From: Sporosarcina luteola
GTDB taxonomy: Bacteria; Bacillota; Bacilli; Bacillales_A; Planococcaceae
Length of the DNA stretch: 64,000 nt
Assembly (NCBI GenBank): GCA_014204635.1
Contig: JACHLS010000003.1
Span: forward strand, 392,847-456,846
Reading direction: 5' to 3'
The position numbers and the translations under genes are program-made. Position 1 is the stretch's first letter, and the number at the start of each line of letters is the position of its first letter. The notes under the pieces were generated by a model, which worked only from the letters and a program-made list of their open reading frames with translations, was not told where the DNA came from and searched no databases. Positions 18,727 to 27,999 of this stretch are shown here, piece by piece.

Positions 18727-20256
18727 TCATTCGATTGACGAAAAATAGTCAGATAGAATCCGTTGCAAATCCGGTGACAATTCCATCCTCTCCGTGCTTC
18801 TAATATAGGAATCCTTATATTCACCAACAACTTCTTCGTAAGGGCGTACTGTCCCCCGCTCCACTAAGTCATCACGGTCATTCTCTTCAATGAAATTACC
18901 TTTACCCAAATTTCCCTGAACAACGGAAGGATCGCCGGATGACCCGAATCGATCAGCAGGGATGGAGAGAAGATCCCGCCCTCCGGTACCGGTTCCTGCG
19001 CCATTTCCACCTGATCCAGAACCTTGGCCTTGGCCCTGACCTTGGCCATGACCCTGACCTTGGCCTTGACCTTGACCTTGACCTTGGCCTTGGCCTTGAC
19101 CCTGGCCTTGGCCCTGACCCTGGCCTTGGCCTTGACCCTGGCCTTGGCCTTGACCCTGACCTTGGCCTTGACCCTGGCCTTGACCCTGGCCTTGGCCTTG
19201 ACCTTGGCCTTGACCCTGACCTTGGCCTTGACCTTGGCCTTGACCCTGACCTTGGCCTTGACCCTGACCTTGACCCTGACCTTGGCCCCGGCCTTGGCCC
19301 TGACCTTGGCCTTGGCCTTGACCCTGGCCTTGGCCCTGACCAGACTGTTGACCGTTCGATTGATCGGCTGCTGCAGCTAAGGAAGGCAATGCAGGCACCT
19401 TTCCGATCTTGTTTAGAGCGCTTTGTGTTTGTCCAGTCTGGCGCGCCAGTTTATCCGTAATATTCTGAAGATCTTTCAGTTCTTTTTGCTCCTCACTAGT
19501 CAATTGCTGTCCGGATTCTTCGGAACTGTCCTGATTTTTTTCTGCGAGGCGCTGTTCCTTCAACTTCAATTCTTTCTGTTTTTTAATAGCTTCCCGTAAT
19601 AACTGCTCGGATGTTTCGGCCTGTTTTAACTCCTTCGCCAATTCCTCCAATTGCCGCTTCATTTCATCTGTTTTCTGTTCTTTTGACATCTTTTCAATTT
19701 CTTTTGTAAACTCTTTTACGATTTCCTTTTCAGCTTTTTCCGATTTCGCTTCCATTTGTGCTTCAGAAGGAAACAGGATGAGAAGGCTCAATATAAACGC
19801 GGAGAAGCAAAAACTGATTAGCATTACGCTATTCCAAATTTTTTTCTTTCGTTTTTTAAAAAGATGGAATGCTGATTCTAATTCGCCTTCTGCTTGTTGA
19901 ACCAATAACGCCCCTACAGCGGAGTTCTCCAACCGAGCATCCACAGCGGTGACAAGAAGATTTTCCGGGAAATAATGGTCAAGTTTCCACTTGGCCTCTT
20001 CGTAGGTAACTCTGCGTAAAAAAATATAAACAATTGTTGCTGCTATTCCTGCACTTGCTGCTGCAATAGCAATCCATTCATAATTAGGGAGGACAAACAG
20101 CCGGGAAGAGACCATCACTAGAACTGCTCCTAAAACTGCCAAGAATAAACCAGTTTGGATCAGATAAAGCGTTTTTTCGACTTGCAGTCTCCACTTTGCT
20201 TTTTGGATAAAGATACGCAATATTCCTTTCCGCACTATCCATCCCCTGCCCTTCAT
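18727..20256 (-). CDS. Membrane protein with coiled coil and long Gly-Gln repeat
   Basis: A 509-aa protein. Two membrane helices lie in residues 28-85, another around 145-162, then a long charged coiled coil (about 170-275, rich in K, E and Q). A stretch of about 53 consecutive Gly-Gln dipeptides, broken by one GR and one GH, is followed by a Gly/Ser linker and a C-terminal tail ending in EYKDSYIRSTERM and YFSSIE. The tail looks like a docking segment kept at the end of similar operon proteins. Its ATG overlaps the permease stop (ATGA). Function unknown. Confidence 0.8.
   Translation of the reverse strand: MKGRGWIVRKGILRIFIQKAKWRLQVEKTLYLIQTGLFLAVLGAVLVMVSSRLFVLPNYEWIAIAAASAGIAATIVYIFLRRVTYEEAKWKLDHYFPENLLVTAVDARLENSAVGALLVQQAEGELESAFHLFKKRKKKIWNSVMLISFCFSAFILSLLILFPSEAQMEAKSEKAEKEIVKEFTKEIEKMSKEQKTDEMKRQLEELAKELKQAETSEQLLREAIKKQKELKLKEQRLAEKNQDSSEESGQQLTSEEQKELKDLQNITDKLARQTGQTQSALNKIGKVPALPSLAAAADQSNGQQSGQGQGQGQGQGQGQGQGRGQGQGQGQGQGQGQGQGQGQGQGQGQGQGQGQGQGQGQGQGQGQGQGQGQGQGQGQGQGQGQGQGQGQGQGQGQGQGQGHGQGQGQGQGSGSGGNGAGTGTGGRDLLSIPADRFGSSGDPSVVQGNLGKGNFIEENDRDDLVERGTVRPYEEVVGEYKDSYIRSTERMELSPDLQRILSDYFSSIE
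19022..19341. repeat. 6-bp minisatellite encoding (Gly-Gln)n
   Basis: About 53 tandem hexamers, on the plus strand variants of TTGGCC, CTGACC, TTGACC and CTGGCC. All changes are synonymous except two. The unit length keeps the frame, so slippage would lengthen or shorten the protein without a frameshift. Confidence 0.95.
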
Positions 20257-21101
20257 CTATATTTGTTTGTATTGACTCGCAACTTACGTACAGCGATTCC
20301 AATAGATACAACAGTAAGGAATCCATAGAATATCAAAAATCCAATCCAGATCGGAAAATCCACATGAGTCAATTCCTCCACTATCCCAAAGACATTTGGT
20401 GAAAGGAATGACGCGAAGAGAACTCCTGGATTGATTGATGCCAGAAAATGACCGAAATAGGAGGGCGTCACCATTGTCCCCATTTGACTCATTTCTTTCA
20501 TTCGCATCGTAATGATAAATAGAAAACCGGTAACTACGGATAAAAACAACATGGTTCCATAGGTAGCAATCATGGAGACGACTGTTTTCCTGATCAAAGT
20601 GGAAAACATGACACCCATGCTTCCGAATGCCAATAAAATAACAAACAAAAACAAAAATATTTTAATAAAATCCCAAGGAGATATGCCTCCGAACAAAAAT
20701 ACCAAACTATAGACAGGCATTCCCGCTATAATCAGAAACAGTAAAAATGCAACGGAAGACATTAACTTCCCTGATATGATCTGAAACGAACTTTGGGATG
20801 TTGTCAATAAAATCGGCAATGTCTGCTTTTCCCGTTCTGAACTAATTGCCCCAGCCGTCAATCCAGGGGCTGTGAAAAGCACCAGACCTAATTGAATAAA
20901 GGAGAGAAACGCAAACAAGACAAAACTCTCACTCGGCCGAAAATACGAGTGGCCGGATATCGTAACAGTTAGGAAAATGTATCCGAATACAAAGATGCAC
21001 ATGGCCAGAAGGAAAAACAACATCCCGTTAAATGATTTGAACGACCTAAAACGTAGTTTAAGTTCTTTGAATAGAACCGGATTTGTACCCATCCATTTCA
21101 T
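20253..21101 (-). CDS. ABC-2-type transporter permease
   Basis: A 282-aa permease with six predicted membrane segments. The cytoplasmic loop contains ISSEREKQTLPILLTT, the motif that follows TM2 in ABC-2/NatB-type exporters. It begins 1 nt after the stop of the ATPase gene and is coupled to the next gene by an ATGA overlap. With the ATPase it forms a predicted exporter; the substrate is unknown. Confidence 0.88.
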   Translation of the reverse strand: MKWMGTNPVLFKELKLRFRSFKSFNGMLFFLLAMCIFVFGYIFLTVTISGHSYFRPSESFVLFAFLSFIQLGLVLFTAPGLTAGAISSEREKQTLPILLTTSQSSFQIISGKLMSSVAFLLFLIIAGMPVYSLVFLFGGISPWDFIKIFLFLFVILLAFGSMGVMFSTLIRKTVVSMIATYGTMLFLSVVTGFLFIITMRMKEMSQMGTMVTPSYFGHFLASINPGVLFASFLSPNVFGIVEELTHVDFPIWIGFLIFYGFLTVVSIGIAVRKLRVNTNKYR

Positions 21102-21102
21102 T

Positions 21103-22035
21103 TCAATCGGCTCCCTTCGTTATTTCCATAAATACATCTTCTAGATTAGTGACATGTTCCATGAATGACACAACCGGAATATCCTTTTTGACCGCTTGTT
21201 GCAATAATGAAATTTGTTCTCCTTCAGATCCAACATATTTAAATGTAATTCCATCACCCGACTCCAACATATCGATCGAAGAAATATGCGGTTGTTCCTC
21301 AAAGAAAGAGATAGCCTCATTGATTGCATGAACCGCTACTTTTACAGTAATGACTTTTTCGCCTTGCAGTTTCATTTGTATTTCGGCAACGGACCCATGC
21401 GCAATCAGTTTTCCATTGTCTATCACGCCGATTTCATCGCACATTTCTGCTAATTCCGGTAAGATATGGGAAGATATCATGATGGTCTTCCCCATTTTTT
21501 TGAGAGTTTTCAAGATATCTCTCATTTCCACTCGAGCACGGGGATCTAATCCAGAAGCCGGCTCATCTAAAATAAGAACTTTCGGATCATGGATGAGACT
21601 TCGCGCAAGACAGAGCCTTTGCTTCATCCCACGCGAAAGAAGATCTACATAGGAAGATCTTTTATGTGACAAGTTTACAAGCTCGAGTAATTGCGGAATC
21701 AACTTTTTGCGTTCATCTGCAGGAATCCCGTAGCTTGCTCCGTAAAAATCCAAATACTCTTCTGCCTTCAATTGATCGTAAACTCCGAAAAAATCCGGCA
21801 TATATCCAATCAGTTTACGAACAGCGGCAGGCTTTTCCCGAACATTCACCCCATTAATATGTACCTCACCGGAAGTGGCTTGCAATAAGGTCGCTAAAAT
21901 TAGAAATGTGGTCGATTTTCCCGCACCGTTCGCTCCGACAAAACCAAAAACCGTACCTTCATTTAAAGTTAAATGTAAGTTATCCAATGCAGTGAATGAA
22001 CCATACTTTTTAGTGAGTCCCTTAATTTCTATCAT
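21103..22035 (-). CDS. ABC transporter ATP-binding protein
   Basis: A 310-aa ATPase. Walker A GANGAGKST, a variant signature LLSRGMKQR, Walker B VLILDEP with the D-loop SGLDP, and switch His in ISSHILPE are all present. The C-terminal 80 residues form the extra domain seen in ABC-2 exporters. It starts by ATGA overlap with the upstream secreted-protein gene. Confidence 0.92.
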   Translation of the reverse strand: MIEIKGLTKKYGSFTALDNLHLTLNEGTVFGFVGANGAGKSTTFLILATLLQATSGEVHINGVNVREKPAAVRKLIGYMPDFFGVYDQLKAEEYLDFYGASYGIPADERKKLIPQLLELVNLSHKRSSYVDLLSRGMKQRLCLARSLIHDPKVLILDEPASGLDPRARVEMRDILKTLKKMGKTIMISSHILPELAEMCDEIGVIDNGKLIAHGSVAEIQMKLQGEKVITVKVAVHAINEAISFFEEQPHISSIDMLESGDGITFKYVGSEGEQISLLQQAVKKDIPVVSFMEHVTNLEDVFMEITKGAD

Positions 22036-24446
22036 TTCACCACCTCGCCTTCAATTTGTAATTGTGGTGCCTGCGCCTCTGTTCCACTTTGGTTATCATG
22101 GAAAGCCATCCGGACTTTCACTTGGCCATCAGCAGTCACATAAGGATTTGGACGGTCCATTGTAATTTTTTTATCACCAGGCAGCGGATCAAATTGTCCT
22201 GATTCTCTATTCCAAATGCTTACTCCATAAAGATTAGTTTGAATTTTGGATAATTCGATCGTTTTCCATTTTACTTTTTCCTTTAGAATTTCCTCTGGGA
22301 TTTGCCAAGTTTGAATATAGACTTCTTCATCAAAGTAGTAGACATTGGGTTGGATACCACCCGCATATGCTTCATAGTTATTCGGCTCAGACAGAAGCTG
22401 GACTTCCATTGATTCCGGATCGACAATGAACACGCCGTTTATTTCAACCTGTGCATCAATTGGCTGCAACACCATCGTTAAAGCAGAAGTTTTCGCCGTT
22501 TTGACATGTTCCAAATTGACATCAATTAATTGTGTATCCGTATAACCCGAAATCATTGGTTTCTGTGCCGTTGTCATGAACGAATCGGAGAACATGATGA
22601 TGCTATCTTTTCTCATTTTTAACAAGTCATCAGTCGGAGTCGGATTGGAACCGTAATACATTTGGTTGTTTGGTCTCTTGGCAAGCAGGGCTGTTGTCTT
22701 TAATGTTTCTTTTACATCCACTGTCTCACCAGGACCTAGATCGCCTATTTTTATTTGTCTCGTACCCGACCAAATGATCATATCTGTCAGTGCAAATGGA
22801 AAATGGTTTGTTACAGTACCCGAAAGTTCTCGATCGCGCACTACCAGATCGGTTTCAATGGATCCTTCGGAAGAAATGGATGTTCTTCCTGCCAATGAAG
22901 CAACATTCCAATACCCTATGTCTCGCAAATGCATTTTTAAGCCTGTGGGATCTCGCTCAAGTATTGCTTTCTTGTGAGCCTCTATTGGCGAAGGTCCAAA
23001 AAACATATTTCCCGAAGATGACGTTGACAGAGAGGTTGTATTGGGAGCTCTAAAAGTGAAATCTCCTGATTTATTCGTCAAGATTGTTTCAACAAAATAG
23101 CCTTCCATCCCGCCATCCGGCAAAACATTCATTATGGCGGTCTGCTGAAGTTGTGCCTTTCCAATCCGGTCTTTCGCCCCATACGCAAATATAAAAATTG
23201 AAGTCATAATTGCAATGGCCGGGACTATCCACCAAGCATGTTCCCTCTTATCCTTCTTTTTCAACAAGATATATAAAACTGGGACAATTATAATAATGTA
23301 CAGTATAATAATTCCAACTAAAATTGGAGCCGATACTTTAAATGAAGGAAATAGTTCGTTTGCTTCTCCCATCGTATACCGGATTGCTTCCAAAGGATTT
23401 TCATCATAGACGGGTGCGTTTACCAATTGTTTTTGTATCGGTGCATTTAGAATTTCATTCCACCACGCTGTAGCTCCTGCCATCTTGGAAAAGGGTTCAT
23501 CCCCAAATGAGAAGGATGTCTGGATAATAGCCCCTTGCCCTACTTTTCGAATACCCGCTAATGAATTATTCCCTGCACCATATAATAATTGCGCTCCCTC
23601 TCGAAGCGATGTTTTAGAGGCGGCAATGGCTGAGTCAAATTGCTCAGAATCTGCCCATTCATTTAACACTGACGCTTCGATTGTCGTTTTTCCTTCATTA
23701 TTCAAGGGAAGCAAATCTGCAAATACGCCTGTTTCGGCATTCAATTGCTCTGAGTCGCCGAAAACGGCAATTCCCCCTTCTTTCACCCAATCCAGCAATG
23801 CTTGCTGTTCTTTAGCGGATAAATCTGCGACAGGATATTCATCAAAAATGATGAAATCGGTCGCACCCCAGCCCGCAGATTCTACAGGAAATTGACTGCT
23901 GCCGACTTTTGAAGCATCAATCAATTGTGGGGTTGAACTATTCGGAAATCTGACGCCTCGCAATCCGACAAGACGATCCATATTGCTTGTAAAAGCAGTG
24001 ATCAGTTTGACGTCGTCATAATACAGAGCTGTCACTATTTGTTTGGAACCTTTATAGTCAATCTCCTTCCCTTTCTTCCACCCGCCTTCATAAAAATGAA
24101 TACCCTTTGAATGGCTTGACGGACCATACATGTTGTAGTCATACATCCTTGGGATGACAAATGTTATGGTTTTGGTCTCCCCTGCTCCAATATCCAGAGG
24201 GAAAGACTCTCCGATACCCGAATCATAAGATTGCTGCAGATCAATGACGACATCACCACTAAATGCAGTGCCTTTGTTTTCGATAACAATTGTCACCGGT
24301 GCTCCTCTGCCATATTTCGCTTTTCCATCTATGCCAGCTGTGACCTTAGCATGCAGTTCTGGTGCAGCGCTTGCATGAGTGAGCGGGGCAGCTAACAAAG
24401 CGATCATGAACAGAAGGATAATTCCCCACCTGTTGTGTTTACACAT
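22032..24446 (-). CDS. Secreted/membrane protein with GATase-like domain
   Basis: An 804-aa protein, first gene of the operon. A signal peptide (hydrophobic residues 8-22, ending THASA-A) is followed by a beta-sandwich region, a GATase/DUF4350-like segment (DFIIFDEYPVADLSAKE, then GGIAVFGDSEQL), two membrane helices around residues 370-420, and another extracytoplasmic domain. It resembles the auxiliary subunits found beside ABC-2 exporters and MoxR systems. The ATG is preceded by GGAGGG. Function not known. Confidence 0.78.
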   Translation of the reverse strand: MCKHNRWGIILLFMIALLAAPLTHASAAPELHAKVTAGIDGKAKYGRGAPVTIVIENKGTAFSGDVVIDLQQSYDSGIGESFPLDIGAGETKTITFVIPRMYDYNMYGPSSHSKGIHFYEGGWKKGKEIDYKGSKQIVTALYYDDVKLITAFTSNMDRLVGLRGVRFPNSSTPQLIDASKVGSSQFPVESAGWGATDFIIFDEYPVADLSAKEQQALLDWVKEGGIAVFGDSEQLNAETGVFADLLPLNNEGKTTIEASVLNEWADSEQFDSAIAASKTSLREGAQLLYGAGNNSLAGIRKVGQGAIIQTSFSFGDEPFSKMAGATAWWNEILNAPIQKQLVNAPVYDENPLEAIRYTMGEANELFPSFKVSAPILVGIIILYIIIIVPVLYILLKKKDKREHAWWIVPAIAIMTSIFIFAYGAKDRIGKAQLQQTAIMNVLPDGGMEGYFVETILTNKSGDFTFRAPNTTSLSTSSSGNMFFGPSPIEAHKKAILERDPTGLKMHLRDIGYWNVASLAGRTSISSEGSIETDLVVRDRELSGTVTNHFPFALTDMIIWSGTRQIKIGDLGPGETVDVKETLKTTALLAKRPNNQMYYGSNPTPTDDLLKMRKDSIIMFSDSFMTTAQKPMISGYTDTQLIDVNLEHVKTAKTSALTMVLQPIDAQVEINGVFIVDPESMEVQLLSEPNNYEAYAGGIQPNVYYFDEEVYIQTWQIPEEILKEKVKWKTIELSKIQTNLYGVSIWNRESGQFDPLPGDKKITMDRPNPYVTADGQVKVRMAFHDNQSGTEAQAPQLQIEGEVVK

Positions 24447-24505
24447 TCCAATAACCCTCCCATCAATAGGCTCGATTGTTTGAATCTATCTTTCTCGTAA
24501 ATTAG

Positions 24506-24531
24506 TACGTCAGCTAAGAGTTAAAGTTCCC
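24506..24531 (-). promoter_or_regulatory. Candidate ECF-sigma promoter for the MoxR/VWA operon
   Basis: On the minus strand GGGAAC (24531-24526) and CGTA (24509-24506) are separated by exactly 16 bp, matching the AAC-N16-CGTA core of Bacillus ECF promoters. It lies about 60 bp before the first gene. The motif is short, so chance is possible. Confidence 0.4.
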
Positions 24532-24536
24532 TTTAA

Positions 24537-25430
24537 TTACAACTCCGTCTCTTTTCTGAATTTCTCCGCTCGTTTTTCAACTATGTTTCCAAAAGCCGCT
24601 ACTTGTTTTAAGGAAAAGGTCGAATCATAACCGATTAACCATGTGTCTCTTGTCAATTCGAACTCTTCTTCGCTATTCAAAAGAGGAATCATATGGACAT
24701 CCTCGTCTCCGTGCAGCGTAATGGATGGCAATATGGCATAGCCGATGCCATTTAACGCAAGCTGCTTGCATGTCTCGATTTGATCGACAGTGATTTGCCT
24801 TTTCGGATATTTAGAGAAATGACGTTGCCACCATCGTTGAATTTCCATGTAGTAATTGGAGTCACTCTTAAATTGGATGAAGGGACGATCACTATTTTTC
24901 AACTCATCGATAGATGTGATTTCCTTATCAACTAAATAGAGTTGGTCTCGGAAAAGATAAGTTTTCCGGCTCTTCCAATCAACTTGTCCGCGAACAATGC
25001 CAACATGCGCTTCACCTTCATACAATGCTTTCACAATTTCGGAGCTCCACCCGGTCATCAAAGAAATCTTAGCATCCGGATATAGATTTACGTATTCTTT
25101 CAGCACTTGGGGCAGCCACGTTTGCCCTACAATTGAAGCGCATGCGATTTTTAATGTTCCATACACCTTATTTCCAAGTGATGCAATGAGTTCGGCTGTG
25201 TCCTCTTTTTTAGCGATTGTTTCATTCGCATAAGCAATGACAAGCTCTCCCGCCGGCGTCGGCTCCAACCCTTTTTGGGAACGGACAAACAAAAGAGTCC
25301 CCCACTCCTTCTCAATCGTCTGCAAACGTTGCGATAAAGCGGGCTGTGAAAGAAATAGCCGTTCGGCGGCCTTTCTCATATTTCCTTCTTCGTACAAAGC
25401 TTTAATAATTTCCAATTCAGTCGTTGTCAT
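24537..25430 (-). CDS. LysR-family transcriptional regulator
   Basis: A 297-aa regulator. The N-terminal winged helix-turn-helix (residues 1-60, RLFLSQPALSQRLQTIEKE region) is typical, and a type 2 periplasmic-binding-like effector domain follows. The gene overlaps the end of the MFS gene by 14 nt and is co-transcribed with it, so it may sense a substrate of that transporter. The effector is unknown. Confidence 0.9.
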   Translation of the reverse strand: MTTTELEIIKALYEEGNMRKAAERLFLSQPALSQRLQTIEKEWGTLLFVRSQKGLEPTPAGELVIAYANETIAKKEDTAELIASLGNKVYGTLKIACASIVGQTWLPQVLKEYVNLYPDAKISLMTGWSSEIVKALYEGEAHVGIVRGQVDWKSRKTYLFRDQLYLVDKEITSIDELKNSDRPFIQFKSDSNYYMEIQRWWQRHFSKYPKRQITVDQIETCKQLALNGIGYAILPSITLHGDEDVHMIPLLNSEEEFELTRDTWLIGYDSTFSLKQVAAFGNIVEKRAEKFRKETEL

Positions 25431-26913
25431 GTCCAGTCACCTTTCCACGCGGAATCCGCATAATGAAAATAAAGCTAATTACAGCAAATAGAGCAACCGC
25501 TCCATATACCCATTGCAACGAATGATCAAGACCTACTTGTAATTCAACAAGTTCCTCATGCGGAAGGCGATTTCTCGATTCCTCTGTCAGCAAAGCATTG
25601 ATATCATTTACATCATATTGAACATTTTTCTTTGTAAAAAAGGATATAAGGGAACTATTTAAAACTGCTCCGAAAATCGCTGCTCCAACCGTATTTCCAA
25701 AATTCCGCATAAACATATTTGCAGCTGTAGCCGCCCCTCTTTCCACATGGGAAACAGTCCCTTGGATCGTTACAATAAAGGATGTGCTCGTGAGCCCCAT
25801 ACCGACTCCGATAAAAAAACTGGAGATAGCTGCCCAAATCGGACCGGATCCGGCGTTCATCAAGACAAATAAGACAGAGCCGATAATTAAAGAAACTCCT
25901 CCTGCAAAAGAAACGGGAAATGGTCCATAGCGGAGCAGCAAATGCCCGGCAATCGACGAGGAGATCGGCCATCCGATCGACATGGCTGTCAACGTAAAGC
26001 CGGCAATGATGGCTGGCTGCTCCATGACTCCCGTTACATACGTCGGCAAATAGGATGACACACCTATCAAAATGACGCCAGTTGTCAACGAAACGATATT
26101 GGCATATAAAATAGTTGGATTTTTCCAGAGAGTGAACGGGATCATCGGGTTCTCAACCTTACGCTCTACAGCTGCAAACAGGAGGAGAAGCAAGATGCCA
26201 ATGACTAACAACAACACACTTAGGAAGGAAATCCGGTCAAAGGATTGTCCCCCTTCCACAAGCCAAAACAGAATGATGGATAGAGAACTCGTTAATAGGA
26301 TGGCTCCTTTACTATCGATGACTGCTTTGCCCTCTACAGGAGGTTCATGTAAAAAGAAATAGATCCCTGCCATGGCTAGCAATCCAAGTGGAACATTCAC
26401 CCAAAACACGTAACTCCAATCTAGATACGAGACAATCATTCCGCCGATCACAGGGCCCGAAACAGCCGAAATGCCCCATACACTCGAAAGATAGCCTTGT
26501 ATTTTAGCACGTTCCTCCGTAGAGTAGATATCTCCGACAATGGTAGTTGCAATCGGCATCACAGCTCCTGCACCTAATCCCTGGATCAGCCGGAATACAA
26601 TGAGCTGTTCCATGGATCCTGCCAATCCGCAAAGGATAGAACCAACAAGGAAAATTGTCAGCCCGATAAAAAAAATCGGCTTCCTCCCAAAAAGATCAGC
26701 CAATTTTCCGTAAATTAACACTGTAACAGTACTCATCAGCAGATAAGCTGAAAAAATCCAACTATAACGAGAAAAACCACCTAAATCGGAGGCTATCGCT
26801 GGCATCGCAGTTGAAACAATGGTCGCTTCCACAGCTCCTACAAACATCGCAAGCATGACAGACACTAGAACCAAAGGCCGCTTGGTCTTCTTTTGCATCT
26901 CTTTCAATTCCAC
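25417..26913 (-). CDS. MFS exporter, DHA2 (EmrB/QacA) family
   Basis: A 498-aa transporter with 14 predicted membrane segments. GKLADLFGRKP is the loop 2-3 motif and GPVIGGMI the TM5 motif of this family. GTG 26913 is the likely start because GGGAGGAG lies about 6 nt upstream; ATG 26898 is an alternative. Probably a drug or metabolite exporter regulated by the co-transcribed LysR protein. Confidence 0.88.
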   Translation of the reverse strand: MELKEMQKKTKRPLVLVSVMLAMFVGAVEATIVSTAMPAIASDLGGFSRYSWIFSAYLLMSTVTVLIYGKLADLFGRKPIFFIGLTIFLVGSILCGLAGSMEQLIVFRLIQGLGAGAVMPIATTIVGDIYSTEERAKIQGYLSSVWGISAVSGPVIGGMIVSYLDWSYVFWVNVPLGLLAMAGIYFFLHEPPVEGKAVIDSKGAILLTSSLSIILFWLVEGGQSFDRISFLSVLLLVIGILLLLLFAAVERKVENPMIPFTLWKNPTILYANIVSLTTGVILIGVSSYLPTYVTGVMEQPAIIAGFTLTAMSIGWPISSSIAGHLLLRYGPFPVSFAGGVSLIIGSVLFVLMNAGSGPIWAAISSFFIGVGMGLTSTSFIVTIQGTVSHVERGAATAANMFMRNFGNTVGAAIFGAVLNSSLISFFTKKNVQYDVNDINALLTEESRNRLPHEELVELQVGLDHSLQWVYGAVALFAVISFIFIMRIPRGKVTGHDND

Positions 26914-26989
26914 CCATCTCCTCCCAAAAAACAATATATCGACTGGATCAAGAACTCCACGGAACCGAGCACATGTATAGACAGCCTAA

Positions 26990-27016
26990 ATAATAAAAGG
27001 CCCCTTTACGGAGCCT
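26990..27016 (-). terminator. Terminator after darB
   Basis: Stem 26998-27004 with 27010-27016 (7 bp, one wobble), followed on the minus strand by a T-rich tract. Confidence 0.65.
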
Positions 27017-27082
27017 ATGATCTCATCCTATCGAGCCGTTCGTAAAGGATTTAGCAATCAAATCTGACGATACATGCATTGG

Positions 27083-27523
27083 TCATTGAGTCGTATAAAT
27101 ATATTTTTTAAATTGTTTTAAGACAACTCTTCTCGTTAATATACCTGCAAATACGCCATCTTCATCAGTCACACAAAGAAAAGGGTGATTTATGAGCAAA
27201 TCCAATCCTTTTTGAAAACGGTCGGTTGTTTTAACGTTTGGAATGTCGGTCTGCATAATCTCATCGACTTTAATATTGTCAAGCCGTTCATATTCAATTC
27301 GTTCCAAACCTAAAATCGCGTCTGTAATCATCCCCATGCCTAGCAAACCCTTTAGATGATTATGCGAATCCAGTACGGGAATGGCAGAATAACCTGTTTT
27401 GGTGAGAACAAGAAGGGCGTGTTCCGCAAAATTGCCGATCTGCACATGAGCAACTTTTTCAGCTGGGATCAGATAGTCTGCAATTGGTACAAAAAGAAAA
27501 TCCCTGTTGTTGACAGAAATCAA
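27083..27523 (-). CDS. darB: Cyclic di-AMP-binding CBS protein DarB/CbpB
   Basis: A 146-aa protein made of two CBS domains, very similar to B. subtilis YkuL (DarB). It carries the characteristic DYLIPAEKVAHVQ, TKTGYSAIPVLD and HPFLCVTDEDG segments. In B. subtilis, DarB without c-di-AMP stimulates (p)ppGpp synthesis by Rel and pyruvate carboxylase. Start is TTG 27523, nine nt after AAGGAG. Known family function; not shown for this organism. Confidence 0.93.
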   Translation of the reverse strand: MISVNNRDFLFVPIADYLIPAEKVAHVQIGNFAEHALLVLTKTGYSAIPVLDSHNHLKGLLGMGMITDAILGLERIEYERLDNIKVDEIMQTDIPNVKTTDRFQKGLDLLINHPFLCVTDEDGVFAGILTRRVVLKQFKKYIYTTQ

Positions 27524-27665
27524 GATAAATCGCTCCTTCTCTATCTAAACTATTTCATATCGTATTTCCTCCCTTATCATACCATATGTTCCACCTCATC
27601 TGCTCGAGGAATTTTCCAGCTATAGTTGCTTGGAAATTGGACACTCTGTCAACAAGGACAGTACA

Positions 27666-27696
27666 ACAAAAAACCTCTTCTAATAGGAAGAAGAGG
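27666..27696 (-). terminator. Terminator overlapping the stop of the small membrane protein
   Basis: An 8-bp stem (27674-27681 with 27689-27696) with a T-run on the minus strand. The stop codon (27682-27680) lies within the loop and stem. Confidence 0.8.
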
Positions 27697-27931
27697 CCCA
27701 ATAATAAAATATGACGATTAGAATGAAGATAGCACTCACCAATATGACCCATAAGATAGGATTGACTGTAAACGGATGCTCCTTCACTGGTTCAGGTATC
27801 GGCCGATCCCTCTCATTTAAAACGACCTTTGGCATGTTTAACTTCCGGACTGACACGGCACCGATCCAAACAATGATGCCTATGACCAACAGTGTAGGAA
27901 TTACCCATACATCAAAGAAATAATATGCCAA
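27680..27931 (-). CDS. Small two-TM membrane protein, unknown
   Basis: An 83-aa protein with helices at about residues 8-26 and 58-78, joined by a basic and proline-rich loop. The frame reaches an ATG at 27940, but AGGAGG is directly next to that codon; TTG 27931 has correct 9-nt spacing and is preferred. Not recognised as a named family. It lies between fadH and darB. Confidence 0.7.
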   Translation of the reverse strand: MAYYFFDVWVIPTLLVIGIIVWIGAVSVRKLNMPKVVLNERDRPIPEPVKEHPFTVNPILWVILVSAIFILIVIFYYWASSSY

Positions 27932-27999
27932 TGCAACCATCCTCCTGTTACTCTCAATGTTGCATTAGCATGCGCGAAAAGAACCTAACTATCCATCTT

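Noticed and set aside
18939..19460. Plus-strand Leu/Asp/Gly or Leu/Ala/Thr repeat ORFs
   Set aside because: They are other-frame readings of the Gly-Gln minisatellite in the minus-strand gene.
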